Positions 1 to 7,561 are shown, counted from the first letter of the stretch. The stretch: 47,026 bases of DNA from Chloroflexi bacterium OHK40 (GCA_004367505.1 SFCB01000249.1:1-47026), one strand, 5' to 3'. The notes: generated by a model from the sequence alone, not told the origin. Numbers and translations: made by a program.

Positions 1-206
1 ATCGGGAGGCTGCCGGTGTTGGTGATGCGGATGGAGAACTCGAGCAACTCGCCCACGCGCACCACCTCGTCGCCGACAAGCGTCTTGGTGATGGCGAGGC
101 CGAGGTCCTGGGCGGCGAGGGCCTGGGCGCGCAGGCCCACGGCGAAGAGCGCGACGGCGAGAAGGGCCATCCCCACGGCGAAGAAGAGGCGCTGCGGTGT
201 CGGCAT
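1..206 (-). CDS. Secreted DUF11-type repeat protein, N-terminal fragment
   Basis: Only the first 68 codons are in the window; the gene runs off the left edge. It begins MPTPQRLFFAVGMALLAVAL, a signal peptide or N-terminal anchor. The mature part (LGLAITKTLVGDEVV, then VGELLEFSIRITNTGSLPI) is the opening strand pattern of a DUF11/COG1361 'conserved repeat' beta-sandwich, found in tandem in many Chloroflexota surface proteins. The ATG at 206 has a GGAG about 8 nt upstream on the minus strand. It is divergent from dnaN. The surface-protein role is inferred from the family; total length and domain number cannot be seen. Confidence 0.75.
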   Translation of the reverse strand, partial: MPTPQRLFFAVGMALLAVALFAVGLRAQALAAQDLGLAITKTLVGDEVVRVGELLEFSIRITNTGSLP

Positions 207-261
207 GGTCTGCTCCGGGGCTCGGCGGGGTGAAGGTACGACTATTATACGCGCCACCCTG

Positions 262-270
262 TGCTATAAT
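262..270 (+). promoter_or_regulatory. Extended -10 promoter of dnaN (TGCTATAAT)
   Basis: A perfect TATAAT lies at 265-270, preceded by TGC (262-264) to give an extended -10. No good -35 is seen at 16-18 nt upstream. Predicted transcription start is near 277, giving a leader of about 107 nt before the dnaN ATG. Confidence 0.6.
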
Positions 271-321
271 TTTGGTACTCGAACCGAGCCACGCGGGCCG
301 CTCCCACAGCAGTACCTTGAG

Positions 322-357
322 CCGGCAGGCGGCGCCTCGCCGGGCGTCATTTTGTTT
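322..357 (+). terminator. Hairpin plus T-rich tract in the dnaN leader (attenuator-like)
   Basis: CCGGC AGGC (322-330) pairs with GCCT, a bulged C, then GCCGG (334-343) around a GGC loop. GCGTCATTTTGTTT follows. The layout is that of an intrinsic terminator in the plus orientation, but it lies between the only visible dnaN promoter and the dnaN ribosome binding site, so it may attenuate. On the minus strand there is no T tail. Confidence 0.45.
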
Positions 358-383
358 GTCTCGGAAGCGAAGGAGTCACCTCG

Positions 384-1517
384 ATGAAGCTGACCTGTCT
401 GCAGGAGAACCTGAAGCGTGGCCTGGCCACGGTGAGCCACGCTGTGGCGGGCAAGAGCACGCTGCCGGTACTGGCGAACGTGCTGCTCGCTACCGATGGG
501 GGCCGCCTGAAGCTCGCCGCCACCAACCTGGAGGTCGGCATTACACACTGGATCGGCGCGCAGGTGCAGGAGGAGGGCGCCGTGACGGTGCCCGCCAAGC
601 TCCTGGCCGATGTGGTCGGCAACCTGCCGAACGACCGGGTGACCCTCACCCTCGATGCCCGCACCCAGACGGTGAAGGTGGAGTGTGGGCGCTTCACGAG
701 CAATATCAAGGGGATCGAGGCCGACGAGTTTCCCACCATTCCGACGATCACCGACCGTGATCCCACCGCCAGCCTGCCGCCCGATGTGCTGCGTGAGGCG
801 ATCGACCAGGTGGTCTTCGCGGCCGCCTCCGACGACTCGCGGCCGGTGCTGGCCGGGGTGCTCGTGCGCCTGCGCGATACACGGCTTTTCCTCGCCGCCG
901 CTGATGGCTTCCGCCTTGCCACCCGTACCGTGACGCTCCCCGAACCGGTGGCCCAGGCCGCCGAGTTCATCGTGCCCGCGCGGGCCATGGCTGAGCTTGG
1001 GCGCATCGCCGGCGACTCCGAGGGCCCCGTGACGATTACCGTCACGCCGGGCGGCGGCCAGGTGCTCTTCCACAGCGAGAGCACCGAGCTCGTCTCGCGG
1101 CTGATCGAGGGCAAGTTTCCCGATGTGGAGCGAATTATTCCGCAGCAGTACGCCACCCGTAGCGTGCTGGAGACTGCCGAGCTCGCCAAGGCGGTGAAGC
1201 TCGCTTCGCTCTTCGCCACCGCCAGCCAGAATGTGGTCAAGCTGACGATGGAACCCGGCGGCGAGCTCGGCCCCGGTCGCCTGATCATCAGCGCCAATGC
1301 CGCCGAGGTGGGCGACAATACCGGTGAGCTCGATGGGATGATCCACGGCGAGGGCGGCCAGATTGCGCTCAATGTGAAGTACCTCAGCGAGTTGCTCGGC
1401 TCCGTCAAGGCCGCCCAGATCGCCGTGGAAACCCAGTCGCCCCAGAGTCCCGGCGTCTTTAAGCCCGTTGGCCAGGATGGCTACATCCACATTATTATGC
1501 CCATGAGCATCCGGTAG
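384..1517 (+). CDS. dnaN: DNA polymerase III sliding clamp (beta subunit)
   Basis: This 377-residue protein has the length and three-domain layout of bacterial beta clamps. It opens MKLTCLQENLKRGLATVSHA and has the KSTLPVLANVLLAT segment characteristic of DnaN domain 1. It ends with HIIMPMSIR, close to the typical clamp C-terminus (MPMRL/MPMSL) that helps form the protein-binding pocket. The clamp encircles DNA and tethers Pol III and repair enzymes. The start is supported by GAAGGAG upstream of the ATG. dnaA is not in the window, so this is not a classical dnaA-dnaN arrangement. The gene is followed 6 nt later by a lipoprotein gene and may be co-transcribed with it. Confidence 0.97.
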   Translation: MKLTCLQENLKRGLATVSHAVAGKSTLPVLANVLLATDGGRLKLAATNLEVGITHWIGAQVQEEGAVTVPAKLLADVVGNLPNDRVTLTLDARTQTVKVECGRFTSNIKGIEADEFPTIPTITDRDPTASLPPDVLREAIDQVVFAAASDDSRPVLAGVLVRLRDTRLFLAAADGFRLATRTVTLPEPVAQAAEFIVPARAMAELGRIAGDSEGPVTITVTPGGGQVLFHSESTELVSRLIEGKFPDVERIIPQQYATRSVLETAELAKAVKLASLFATASQNVVKLTMEPGGELGPGRLIISANAAEVGDNTGELDGMIHGEGGQIALNVKYLSELLGSVKAAQIAVETQSPQSPGVFKPVGQDGYIHIIMPMSIR

Positions 1518-1523
1518 GTCGCT

Positions 1524-2669
1524 GTGCGTCTCCTGCTTGCACCGCTCGCGCTCTGTCTGCTGCTCGCCGGCTGCGCCGCGCCTGCCGAGCCCGAGGTCCG
1601 CGCCAGAATCGGCGCCATCGAGGCCATGCGCGCCGATCCGGACGCCGGCTTCGCCCGGGCCACCGCGCCACGAAGCTTTCGCTTCCCCCAGGACCACGGT
1701 CCCCACTCCGCGTTCGCGATCGAGTGGTGGTACTGGACGGGCAATCTGGACGCGGGCGGGCGCCACTTCGGCTACCAGCTGACGATCTTCCGCCGCGGGC
1801 TGGCGCCCCAACAGCCGGCCCGCGCCTCGGCCTGGGCCGCTGGCAGCATCTACTCGGCCCACCTCGCCCTCACCGATGTGGCCGCCGGCCAGTTCTACGC
1901 CTTCGATCGCTTCAGCCGCGATGGGGCCGGGCTCGCGGGCGCCTCCGGCGAGCCCTTCCGCGTCTTCCTGGAAGACTGGTCGGCCGAGGGTTCCGGGCCC
2001 GAGGGCATGACGATGCGTCTGCGGGCCGCCGAGGGCGATGTCGCAATCGACCTGACCCTGGAGAGCCTGAAGCCACCCACGCTCCAGGGCGACCGGGGGC
2101 TGAGCCAGAAGGGGCCGAGCCCGGGCAATGCTTCCTACTACTACTCGCTCACCCGGATGGCCACCAGCGGCACCGTGAGCGTCGGCGGCAGTAGCTTCGC
2201 CGTCACCGGCCTGAGCTGGATGGACCGCGAGTGGAGCACCAGTTCGCTGGAGGGTGGGATCGTCGGCTGGGAGTGGTTCGCCCTGCACCTCGATAGCGGC
2301 GACGACTTGATGTTCTATCGCCTGCGGACCGCCGAGGGCACGGCCTCGCCATTCACGGCCGGCACGCTCACCGGCGCCAATGGCAGCGTCACACCGCTGG
2401 CCGCCACCGATGTGCGCCTGGAGCCCCTGGGGAGCTGGCGCAGCCCGCGCAGTGGGGCCACCTACCCGGTGCGCTGGCGCCTGGAGGTGCCCGGACTCGA
2501 CCTCAGCCTCACCGTGGAGCCCTACCTGGAAGACCAGGAGCTCCCTGTGACGATCATCTACTGGGAAGGTGCCATGCGCGTCAGCGGTTCGATGGCCGGG
2601 CAGCCCGTTGGAGGCAATGGCTACCTCGAACTCACCGGCTACGCCGACGAGCGCCAGGGCCGGCTCTGA
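1524..2669 (+). CDS. CrtC/AttH-like lipoprotein (lipocalin-like carotenoid 1,2-hydratase superfamily)
   Basis: The 381-residue product starts at GTG, 6 nt after dnaN. A signal peptide ends in the lipobox LAGC (Cys17), so it should be a lipoprotein on the outer face of the membrane. The segment EWWYWTGNLDAGGRHFGYQL and the later WMDREWSTSSL and GWEWFALHLDSGDDLMFYRL segments are hallmarks of the CrtC/AttH family, two lipocalin-like barrels related to hydroxyneurosporene synthase. Members include carotenoid 1,2-hydratases that add water to an end double bond of acyclic carotenoids. Many homologues, including lipoprotein forms, have no tested activity, so a carotenoid role is plausible but not shown. 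No carotenoid genes are adjacent. Confidence 0.85.
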   Translation: MRLLLAPLALCLLLAGCAAPAEPEVRARIGAIEAMRADPDAGFARATAPRSFRFPQDHGPHSAFAIEWWYWTGNLDAGGRHFGYQLTIFRRGLAPQQPARASAWAAGSIYSAHLALTDVAAGQFYAFDRFSRDGAGLAGASGEPFRVFLEDWSAEGSGPEGMTMRLRAAEGDVAIDLTLESLKPPTLQGDRGLSQKGPSPGNASYYYSLTRMATSGTVSVGGSSFAVTGLSWMDREWSTSSLEGGIVGWEWFALHLDSGDDLMFYRLRTAEGTASPFTAGTLTGANGSVTPLAATDVRLEPLGSWRSPRSGATYPVRWRLEVPGLDLSLTVEPYLEDQELPVTIIYWEGAMRVSGSMAGQPVGGNGYLELTGYADERQGRL

Positions 2670-2687
2670 CCGGTGCCTCCAGCGTTT

Positions 2688-3629
2688 ATGCAAGCAACTC
2701 CGGGCATCACCATCGTTACCGGATTCCTCGGCAGCGGCAAGACGACCCTGCTACGGGCCTTGCTGGAGCGCGGCGCGGGCGGCCGGCGCCCTGGCCTGAT
2801 CGTCAACGAGTTCGGGCAGATCGGCCTGGACGGCCCGGCGCTCGAGCGAGCCGGCGGCGCGCCCGTCGTGGAGTTGAGTGGCGGTTGCGTCTGCTGCGAG
2901 GCCGGCAGCGACTTTCTCGTGGCGGTCGAGGAGTTGCTCGATTATGAGCCCGACCAGATCGTGATCGAGACGAGCGGCCTGGCTGAGCCAGGCGGGATCA
3001 TTCGCCGCGTCCGTGCCGCCGGGCTGCCGCTGGATGCCGTGATCGCCGTGGCCGACGCCGCCAACCTCGATGCGGCCCTCGCCGCCTCGCCCGTGGCCGA
3101 GTGGCAGTTGCGCGCCGCCGATCTCGTGGTGCTCAGCAAGGCCGATCTGGTGGACCCGGCGGCCGCCATCGCCCGTGTGCGCGCCATTACCCCGCGCGCC
3201 GCCATCCTCCCCGCCGCCCACGGCGCCGTGCCGCCCGAGTTGCTCTTCGGCCCGCGCGTCCGGCCTGGCGACCCCGCGCCGATGCCCGGGCACACCGCCC
3301 ACGATGGGTTCGAGAGCCTCGCCTGGACGGGCGAGGCGCCACTGCGCCGGGCAACTTTCGAATCAGCCCTCGCCACGCTGCCGCGCAACGTCTACCGCGC
3401 GAAGGGCCTCGTTCACTGCAGCGACGCGCCCTGGGCCGATGAGGTGCAGGTGGTGTGCGGGCGAGTGGCCCTCAGCGCGGTGCGCCTGAAGGCCCTCACC
3501 ACGCCGCTCAACCAGCTCGTGTTGCTGGGGCCAGGTCTGGATGAAGTCGCCCCCACCATCCTCGCCGCCCTCGATGCGTGCGCCGACACGCCCGAACGGG
3601 TAGAAGCCTGGCGGGGGCGCCGCGTGTAG
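2688..3629 (+). CDS. CobW/COG0523 family GTPase (metallochaperone)
   Basis: The 313-residue P-loop GTPase of the G3E class has a Walker A GFLGSGKT (residues 12-19), the metal-binding CxCC motif (GGCVCC, residues 65-70), the ETSGLAEP switch segment (94-101) and an SKAD base-specificity motif (SKAD rather than the NKXD of other GTPases). A CobW_C-like domain follows. Family members insert or deliver Zn, Co or other metals using GTP. No metal operon or Zur-like site is visible, so the client is unknown. ATG 2688 gives the usual short N-terminus (ITIVTGFLGSGKT); an in-frame GTG at 2673 is an alternative. The gene starts just after the lipoprotein stop and may share its transcript. It converges with the gene ending at 3663. 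Confidence 0.9.
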   Translation: MQATPGITIVTGFLGSGKTTLLRALLERGAGGRRPGLIVNEFGQIGLDGPALERAGGAPVVELSGGCVCCEAGSDFLVAVEELLDYEPDQIVIETSGLAEPGGIIRRVRAAGLPLDAVIAVADAANLDAALAASPVAEWQLRAADLVVLSKADLVDPAAAIARVRAITPRAAILPAAHGAVPPELLFGPRVRPGDPAPMPGHTAHDGFESLAWTGEAPLRRATFESALATLPRNVYRAKGLVHCSDAPWADEVQVVCGRVALSAVRLKALTTPLNQLVLLGPGLDEVAPTILAALDACADTPERVEAWRGRRV

Positions 3630-3662
3630 CACCACCGCGTCCGTGGTACCTATACACGGGCT

Positions 3663-4604
3663 TTACGGAGCCTCCTCCGCTCGCCCCAGCGCGTCCAGCG
3701 CGATCGCCGTGGTCAGGGCGGGTGATCCATCGTGGTGGGGTGGGTAGCCGGAGTAGGCGGCGGCGATCGGCCAGGCGCCATCGGGCCCCTGGCTCGCCAG
3801 CAGCGCTTCCAGCGCCCGGTTGGCCGCCGGCCACGCCCCCAGCGCTAGTAGGGCGTTGGCCCGGCAGGCGGTGTGAAAGGGGACGCCGTCGGTGTCCCCG
3901 AGGAGCGCCAGCCCCGCCCGTAGTGCCGGCTCCAGCTCCGGCAGGGGGCCGTCGGCATAGGCGCGGGCCAGCACGTACACCAGCAGGTGCGGCGTGAAGG
4001 TGTAGACGCTCGAGACGTCCAGCAGTCCTTGTTTCGTTATGTCGAGTATATAGGCCAGGGCGCCGGGCAGCGGCTGGCCAAGCAACGCGGCGCAAAACAG
4101 CAGATTGGTATTCACCAGCGCGTCTACCTGGCGAGCGAGCAGATGCGCGCCGCCATTGACGCCCACCCAGGTGTAGTAGGGCCCGCCGGGCGTAGCCTCC
4201 TGCTCCCAGAGTAGCCGGTAGAAGCTCAGGTCCGGGCGCTCGCCGAGCACCAGGAGCGCCGCCACGGCACATGCTGTATCGTCGAGGTCGGGAGGCACGC
4301 GCCGGGTGAGGCGGCCTTCGTAGCTCCACGAGCCGTCCGGGTTACGCTGGGCGCGCAGGTGCGCACCGGCCCGCCGGAGCGTCTCATCGGCGCCGGGCAG
4401 ATGGATGTGGCGGCGCAGGGCATGGATGGCGAAGGTGGTCGTGTAGACGCTACAAGGATAGGCGCGCGCGCCGGCCATCGCGAGATCTGGTGCGGTGCAG
4501 GTAGGCAGTTCGCCCCCGGGACGCTGCATGGTCTGCAACGCGGCCACCGCGCGGCCAGCGGCCAGCCGAAACAGCAACGGGGCGACAATAAACTGCTTAC
4601 CCAC
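3663..4604 (-). CDS. Short squalene-hopene-cyclase-like / prenyltransferase-repeat protein with DxDD motif
   Basis: The 313-residue alpha-toroid protein has a DLDDTA motif (residues 106-111), matching the DxDDTA acid motif of class II terpene cyclases. It also has two QW-type repeats (QRNPDGSW, 86-93; SQGPDGAW, 271-278) and the segment DALVNTNLLF (161-170) seen in squalene-oxidase/prenyltransferase-repeat proteins. Real squalene-hopene cyclases are about 630 residues, so this is roughly one alpha/alpha barrel. It could be a single-domain cyclase, half of a heteromer, or a non-catalytic toroid. GTG 4604 starts 5 nt after the phosphatase stop, so the two are almost certainly co-transcribed. It is the last gene of the prenyl-synthase/peptide/phosphatase locus. 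Substrate unknown; cyclase activity is inferred from the motif only. Confidence 0.75.
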   Translation of the reverse strand: MGKQFIVAPLLFRLAAGRAVAALQTMQRPGGELPTCTAPDLAMAGARAYPCSVYTTTFAIHALRRHIHLPGADETLRRAGAHLRAQRNPDGSWSYEGRLTRRVPPDLDDTACAVAALLVLGERPDLSFYRLLWEQEATPGGPYYTWVGVNGGAHLLARQVDALVNTNLLFCAALLGQPLPGALAYILDITKQGLLDVSSVYTFTPHLLVYVLARAYADGPLPELEPALRAGLALLGDTDGVPFHTACRANALLALGAWPAANRALEALLASQGPDGAWPIAAAYSGYPPHHDGSPALTTAIALDALGRAEEAP

Positions 4605-4609
4605 CGGAG

Positions 4610-6046
4610 CTACCCGCCCACAGCGGGCGCCTCCACCTGCACCGGGGCAGACTGGCCACTGAGCGGCTGGGCAACCTGGATCACCACGACGGTAATATCG
4701 TCGTCCTGCTCGGTCTCGCCACGGAAGCCAGCCACTGCCTGCCAGAGTTGCTCGATTGCACGCTCGGGGACCAGCGGGTCAGCCCCGGTGATCGCCGCGC
4801 ACAAACGCTCATAGCCAAAGAGCTCACGGCGATGATTACGCTCCTCGATCAGGCCGTCGCTCACGAGGTAGAGCTGGTCGCCCGGCTGGAGGTGCAGCAC
4901 CTGCTCGCCGTAGCGGGCGTCGGGGCGCGCGCCGAGCGGCAGGCCGGGCTGTTCCAGCTCCAGAAGCGTTCCATTGCGGCGCAGCAGGGGGTAGGGATGC
5001 CCGGCGTTGGAGAAACGCAGTGTCAGGGTGCGTGTATCGAGCACCCCGTAGAAGGCGGTGATCATCTGGTGGGCCGAGTGATCGCGACAGAGCGCCTCGT
5101 TGGCATCGTGGAGCACATCGGCGGGAGGGCCGTGGCGGCGTGCCACGGAGCGCAGGGTACTGCGGGCCAGGGCCATCATGAGCGCGGCGGCAATACTCTT
5201 GCCCGTCACATCGGCCACGACGATCCCCAGCAGGCCATTGTCGAGATCGATGAAGTCGTAAAAGTCGCCGCTCGTCTCACGGGCAGGCTCGGAGCGCGAG
5301 GCGATGTGCAGGTCGGTGCCGGTGAGGGGTGGCGGTGGGTAGAGCCGCTGCTGCAACTCCCGGGCAATCGCGAGATCGCGGCGGATCAGCTCATCCTGCA
5401 TAATCCGGCGGCGCGCGACACTCAGTCGCGCCTCAGAGAACTCGATCGCCCGCAGGTAGAGCCAGGTGATCACGGCGGCGAGGAAGAGAAAGACGGCGAT
5501 CGGTACTCCGATCGATAGGGTTGCGACGAGTGGCACGATCCCCGGGCTCGCTCCGACACCACTAAAGAACTGGTGGAGCAGCGCAATCACCGCGATCGTG
5601 TTGGCGACGGAGAAGATGACGGCATACGCTCCGCCAAGCAGCAAGCCGGCCAGCACCACGCTCAGCGTCAGCACACAGGCGAAGACGGCCCCATTGGCGA
5701 GCCCACTCGCGGTGAGCAGGTTGAGCCCGCTGAGCACCAGGGTACCGCTATTGAGCCAGAGCACGAAGATCACCGCCGCTATACTCGTGCGCCCGAACCG
5801 ATCAAGCACGGCAACGACGATGTTCAACAGCAGGCCAGTCGCGATGATCACGTAGCCCCAGCGCGCCCCGCCGACGCTCACCATCACGGCAAGCCCGACG
5901 AAAGAGGCCGCAATGAGGCTCGCATTGAGCGGGCGCAGGAGCGCCGATCGACGCTGGCGCCGGGTCTCCGGCGCCAGCGCTGCCAGTACGTCTTCGATGT
6001 CGAACGAAACCGTGGCCATAGCGGGCGCTCGACCGTGCTCCGTCAC
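4610..6046 (-). CDS. Polytopic membrane SpoIIE/RsbU-type PP2C serine/threonine phosphatase
   Basis: This 478-residue protein has about six hydrophobic helices between residues 40 and 200, a short coiled linker (EARLSVARRRIMQDEL, ELQQRLYPPPP) and a SpoIIE-class PP2C domain. Catalytic and metal motifs are intact: GDFYD (260-264), VADVTGKS (277-284), SNAGHPYPLL, LVSDGLIEE and DDDITVVVI. Relatives dephosphorylate anti-sigma-factor antagonists or other phosphoproteins in response to a sensor domain. Here the sensor would be the membrane region, which I cannot match to a named ligand domain. The GTG start at 6046 overlaps the TGA of the upstream peptide gene (GTGA), so translation is probably coupled. 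An internal ATG at codon 10 is an alternative. No anti-sigma factor gene is nearby. Confidence 0.88.
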   Translation of the reverse strand: MTEHGRAPAMATVSFDIEDVLAALAPETRRQRRSALLRPLNASLIAASFVGLAVMVSVGGARWGYVIIATGLLLNIVVAVLDRFGRTSIAAVIFVLWLNSGTLVLSGLNLLTASGLANGAVFACVLTLSVVLAGLLLGGAYAVIFSVANTIAVIALLHQFFSGVGASPGIVPLVATLSIGVPIAVFLFLAAVITWLYLRAIEFSEARLSVARRRIMQDELIRRDLAIARELQQRLYPPPPLTGTDLHIASRSEPARETSGDFYDFIDLDNGLLGIVVADVTGKSIAAALMMALARSTLRSVARRHGPPADVLHDANEALCRDHSAHQMITAFYGVLDTRTLTLRFSNAGHPYPLLRRNGTLLELEQPGLPLGARPDARYGEQVLHLQPGDQLYLVSDGLIEERNHRRELFGYERLCAAITGADPLVPERAIEQLWQAVAGFRGETEQDDDITVVVIQVAQPLSGQSAPVQVEAPAVGG

Positions 6047-6264
6047 GCCCAGACGCCACCGGCCGCTGCATCGGTGATCTTGTCGTCGAGGGCAATACCC
6101 TGCCGGGCACGCTGGCGGATCGCTTCACGCACCTGATCCATCTCGTCGGGCGTCAGGGTAAAACCGCCGTCCTTCACAGCTCCATCAGGGTCGCTCAATA
6201 GCCGCTCACGAAACGTTGGGTCAAGGATGGCCCGACCGACAAGCCGCTCGAGATCAGGGCTCAC
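6043..6264 (-). CDS. NHLP-clan leader-like small peptide ending GG-VWA (Os1348-like)
   Basis: The 73-residue peptide begins MSPDLERLVGRAILDPTF, followed by RERLLSDPDGAV and GFTLTPDEMDQVREAI. This FRxxLLxDPxxAxxxxGFxLTxxE signature is typical of nitrile-hydratase-leader-peptide (NHLP/Nif11-like) RiPP precursors and of the stand-alone Os1348-type NHLP proteins I recall from Chloroflexota. It ends DAAAGGVWA: a double glycine at 69-70 followed by only three residues with a single Trp (72). The GTG start at 6264 has a perfect AGGAGG 5 nt upstream. A TTGACA promoter lies just ahead, and the stop overlaps the phosphatase start. No radical SAM, YcaO or peptidase-transporter gene is adjacent; the nearest enzyme is a prenyl-synthase-like protein. 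Whether it is processed or prenylated is unknown. Confidence 0.8.
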   Translation of the reverse strand: MSPDLERLVGRAILDPTFRERLLSDPDGAVKDGGFTLTPDEMDQVREAIRQRARQGIALDDKITDAAAGGVWA

Positions 6265-6294
6265 ACATGCCTCCTGGCGTTCAGCGCTACTGCA

Positions 6295-6323
6295 AGGGTA
6301 ACCCACGCTGGGGAGACTGTCAA
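6295..6323 (-). promoter_or_regulatory. Promoter ahead of the NHLP-like peptide gene
   Basis: On the minus strand a perfect -35 TTGACA (6323-6318) is separated by 17 nt from TACCCT (6300-6295), a weak -10. The predicted start near 6288 leaves about 24 nt before the GTG, containing the AGGAGG. This would transcribe peptide, phosphatase and cyclase independently of the prenyl-synthase gene. Confidence 0.5.
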
Positions 6324-6396
6324 TCGGAGGGGATAGCTCCCGCGCGGTACTCCCGCCTATTGAACGCCTGCGGGCTCTACCATTGGAGCGCAGGCC

Positions 6397-6412
6397 GGCT
6401 CCCGCCGGAGCC
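6397..6412 (-). terminator. GC hairpin just after the prenyl-synthase-like gene
   Basis: GGCTCC (minus strand, 6412-6407) pairs perfectly with GGAGCC (6402-6397) around a four-base loop, ten nucleotides after the stop codon at 6422. There is no T tract, so this is at most a weak or factor-dependent terminator or an mRNA-stabilising stem. It separates the prenyl-synthase gene from the peptide promoter. Confidence 0.35.
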
Positions 6413-6421
6413 TCCAGGGTG

Positions 6422-7408
6422 TCAACCGTCGGGAGGCGCGCTACCGAGCGCCTGCGCGCCAAACACGCTGCGCAGCGTAGCGCGGCGCTGGCGCATCCGG
6501 GCAAAGACGGCCTCGTCGTGGGCGCGCTGCCGCTCGACAAGCTGCTGGAGCCGGCATGGCCCGTAAGGCGCGAGGCGCGCCAGCGCCCGGCTGCAGAGTC
6601 CCGCGTGGGTCTGCTCTACCTGCGCCCAGAACGGTTCAGCCCGGAGCTCGAAGCCGGCCAGCCGCTCCAGGCTCAGGCTCCCCCAGTTCTCCGGCGCTGT
6701 ACGCGCCCGAAGGGAGCGGATCAGCCCCGCCGCAACCACGTTCAAGTGGCCAGCCTTAAGGTCGGCCAGCCAGTCCGAGGCATCGTCGGCGAGCTGGCGC
6801 GCCCCCAGTAGCTGGCGCAGGGCGGAAGCGATGTCGGCGCGCAGCGTGGCTTGCGGCTGCGCCGCCAACGCCAACTGCGCCGTCACCACAAAGCACGCCG
6901 GTCCCGCCCGGTCCATCGCGAGCTCAGGGGTCCAGGCGGCCAGCAGTTCATCACTCACGGTTGCCACGTCCAGCGGGCGCGTGGCCAGTTCGCGAGCGTA
7001 GGCGTGGGCCGAGGCCTCGCTGAGCGCTAGCAGTTCACCCCAGGCATCAGCGCTAGCAAGCAAGCCAGCCTGTTGATAACCATCGAGCGCCCGCGTGAGC
7101 GCGAACTGCGCGACTGGCAGCGCATCCAGGCCCTCGGCACCGTCGATCAGGTCGTCGATCAGCTGCCCGTGCCACCAGAGGTAGAGGCTGGCGCTGCCGA
7201 GCAAATCGCAGCGCCCATCGTCGAGCGGGGCGAGGTCGGTGAGCCAGGCTGGCAGCAGCGCGACGATCCGGCTGAAGGCACCCGTGATCAGGCGGCCCAG
7301 CCGTTCGGTCGCCTGCGCCCGCAGTGGCGGCCCCAACTGCCCTACCGCTGCCCAGGCCCGCCCGGCGATGCGCTCAAACCGGGCCGGCTCGTCGGGAAGC
7401 AGCTCCAT
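6422..7408 (-). CDS. Class I isoprenoid synthase-like protein (trans-IPPS fold, two Asp-rich motifs)
   Basis: The 328-residue all-helical protein has a first aspartate-rich motif DDLID (residues 85-89, in HGQLIDDLIDG) and a second QLADDASD (205-212). These are the two Mg-diphosphate-binding DDxxD motifs of trans-prenyl-diphosphate synthases and related class I terpene enzymes. The sequence between them is not that of a standard FPP/GGPP synthase; the YLWWHGQ lead-in is different. It may be a divergent synthase, a class I cyclase or a ComQ-like peptide prenyltransferase. The ATG at 7408 has GAAGGGA upstream. It is the first gene of the locus containing the NHLP-like peptide, membrane phosphatase and DxDD protein. 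Diphosphate chemistry is likely from intact motifs; the acceptor is unknown. Confidence 0.75.
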   Translation of the reverse strand: MELLPDEPARFERIAGRAWAAVGQLGPPLRAQATERLGRLITGAFSRIVALLPAWLTDLAPLDDGRCDLLGSASLYLWWHGQLIDDLIDGAEGLDALPVAQFALTRALDGYQQAGLLASADAWGELLALSEASAHAYARELATRPLDVATVSDELLAAWTPELAMDRAGPACFVVTAQLALAAQPQATLRADIASALRQLLGARQLADDASDWLADLKAGHLNVVAAGLIRSLRARTAPENWGSLSLERLAGFELRAEPFWAQVEQTHAGLCSRALARLAPYGPCRLQQLVERQRAHDEAVFARMRQRRATLRSVFGAQALGSAPPDG

Positions 7409-7561
7409 TTCGACGTCCCTTCATCCGCGCTTTACCCGGCCATAATCTCGCTGTGGCATACTTGTTGCTGCCGGGCGTTGAAACAGCGCCCTTCGCTTCG
7501 CATTCCTAGATGTAGGCGTGACACGCGGTATAACTCCGCTGCCGACCCTACATCTTGTGGT

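Noticed and set aside
1524-2669. Genuine CrtC carotenoid hydratase call
   Set aside because: The superfamily match is clear, but the lipoprotein form and lack of carotenoid genes do not justify the crtC name.
264-2693. Long minus-strand open frame (about 809 codons) across dnaN and the lipoprotein gene
   Set aside because: It is a GC-bias shadow of two clearly identified plus-strand genes; its translation is Gly/His/Ala-rich with no domain and no ribosome binding site.
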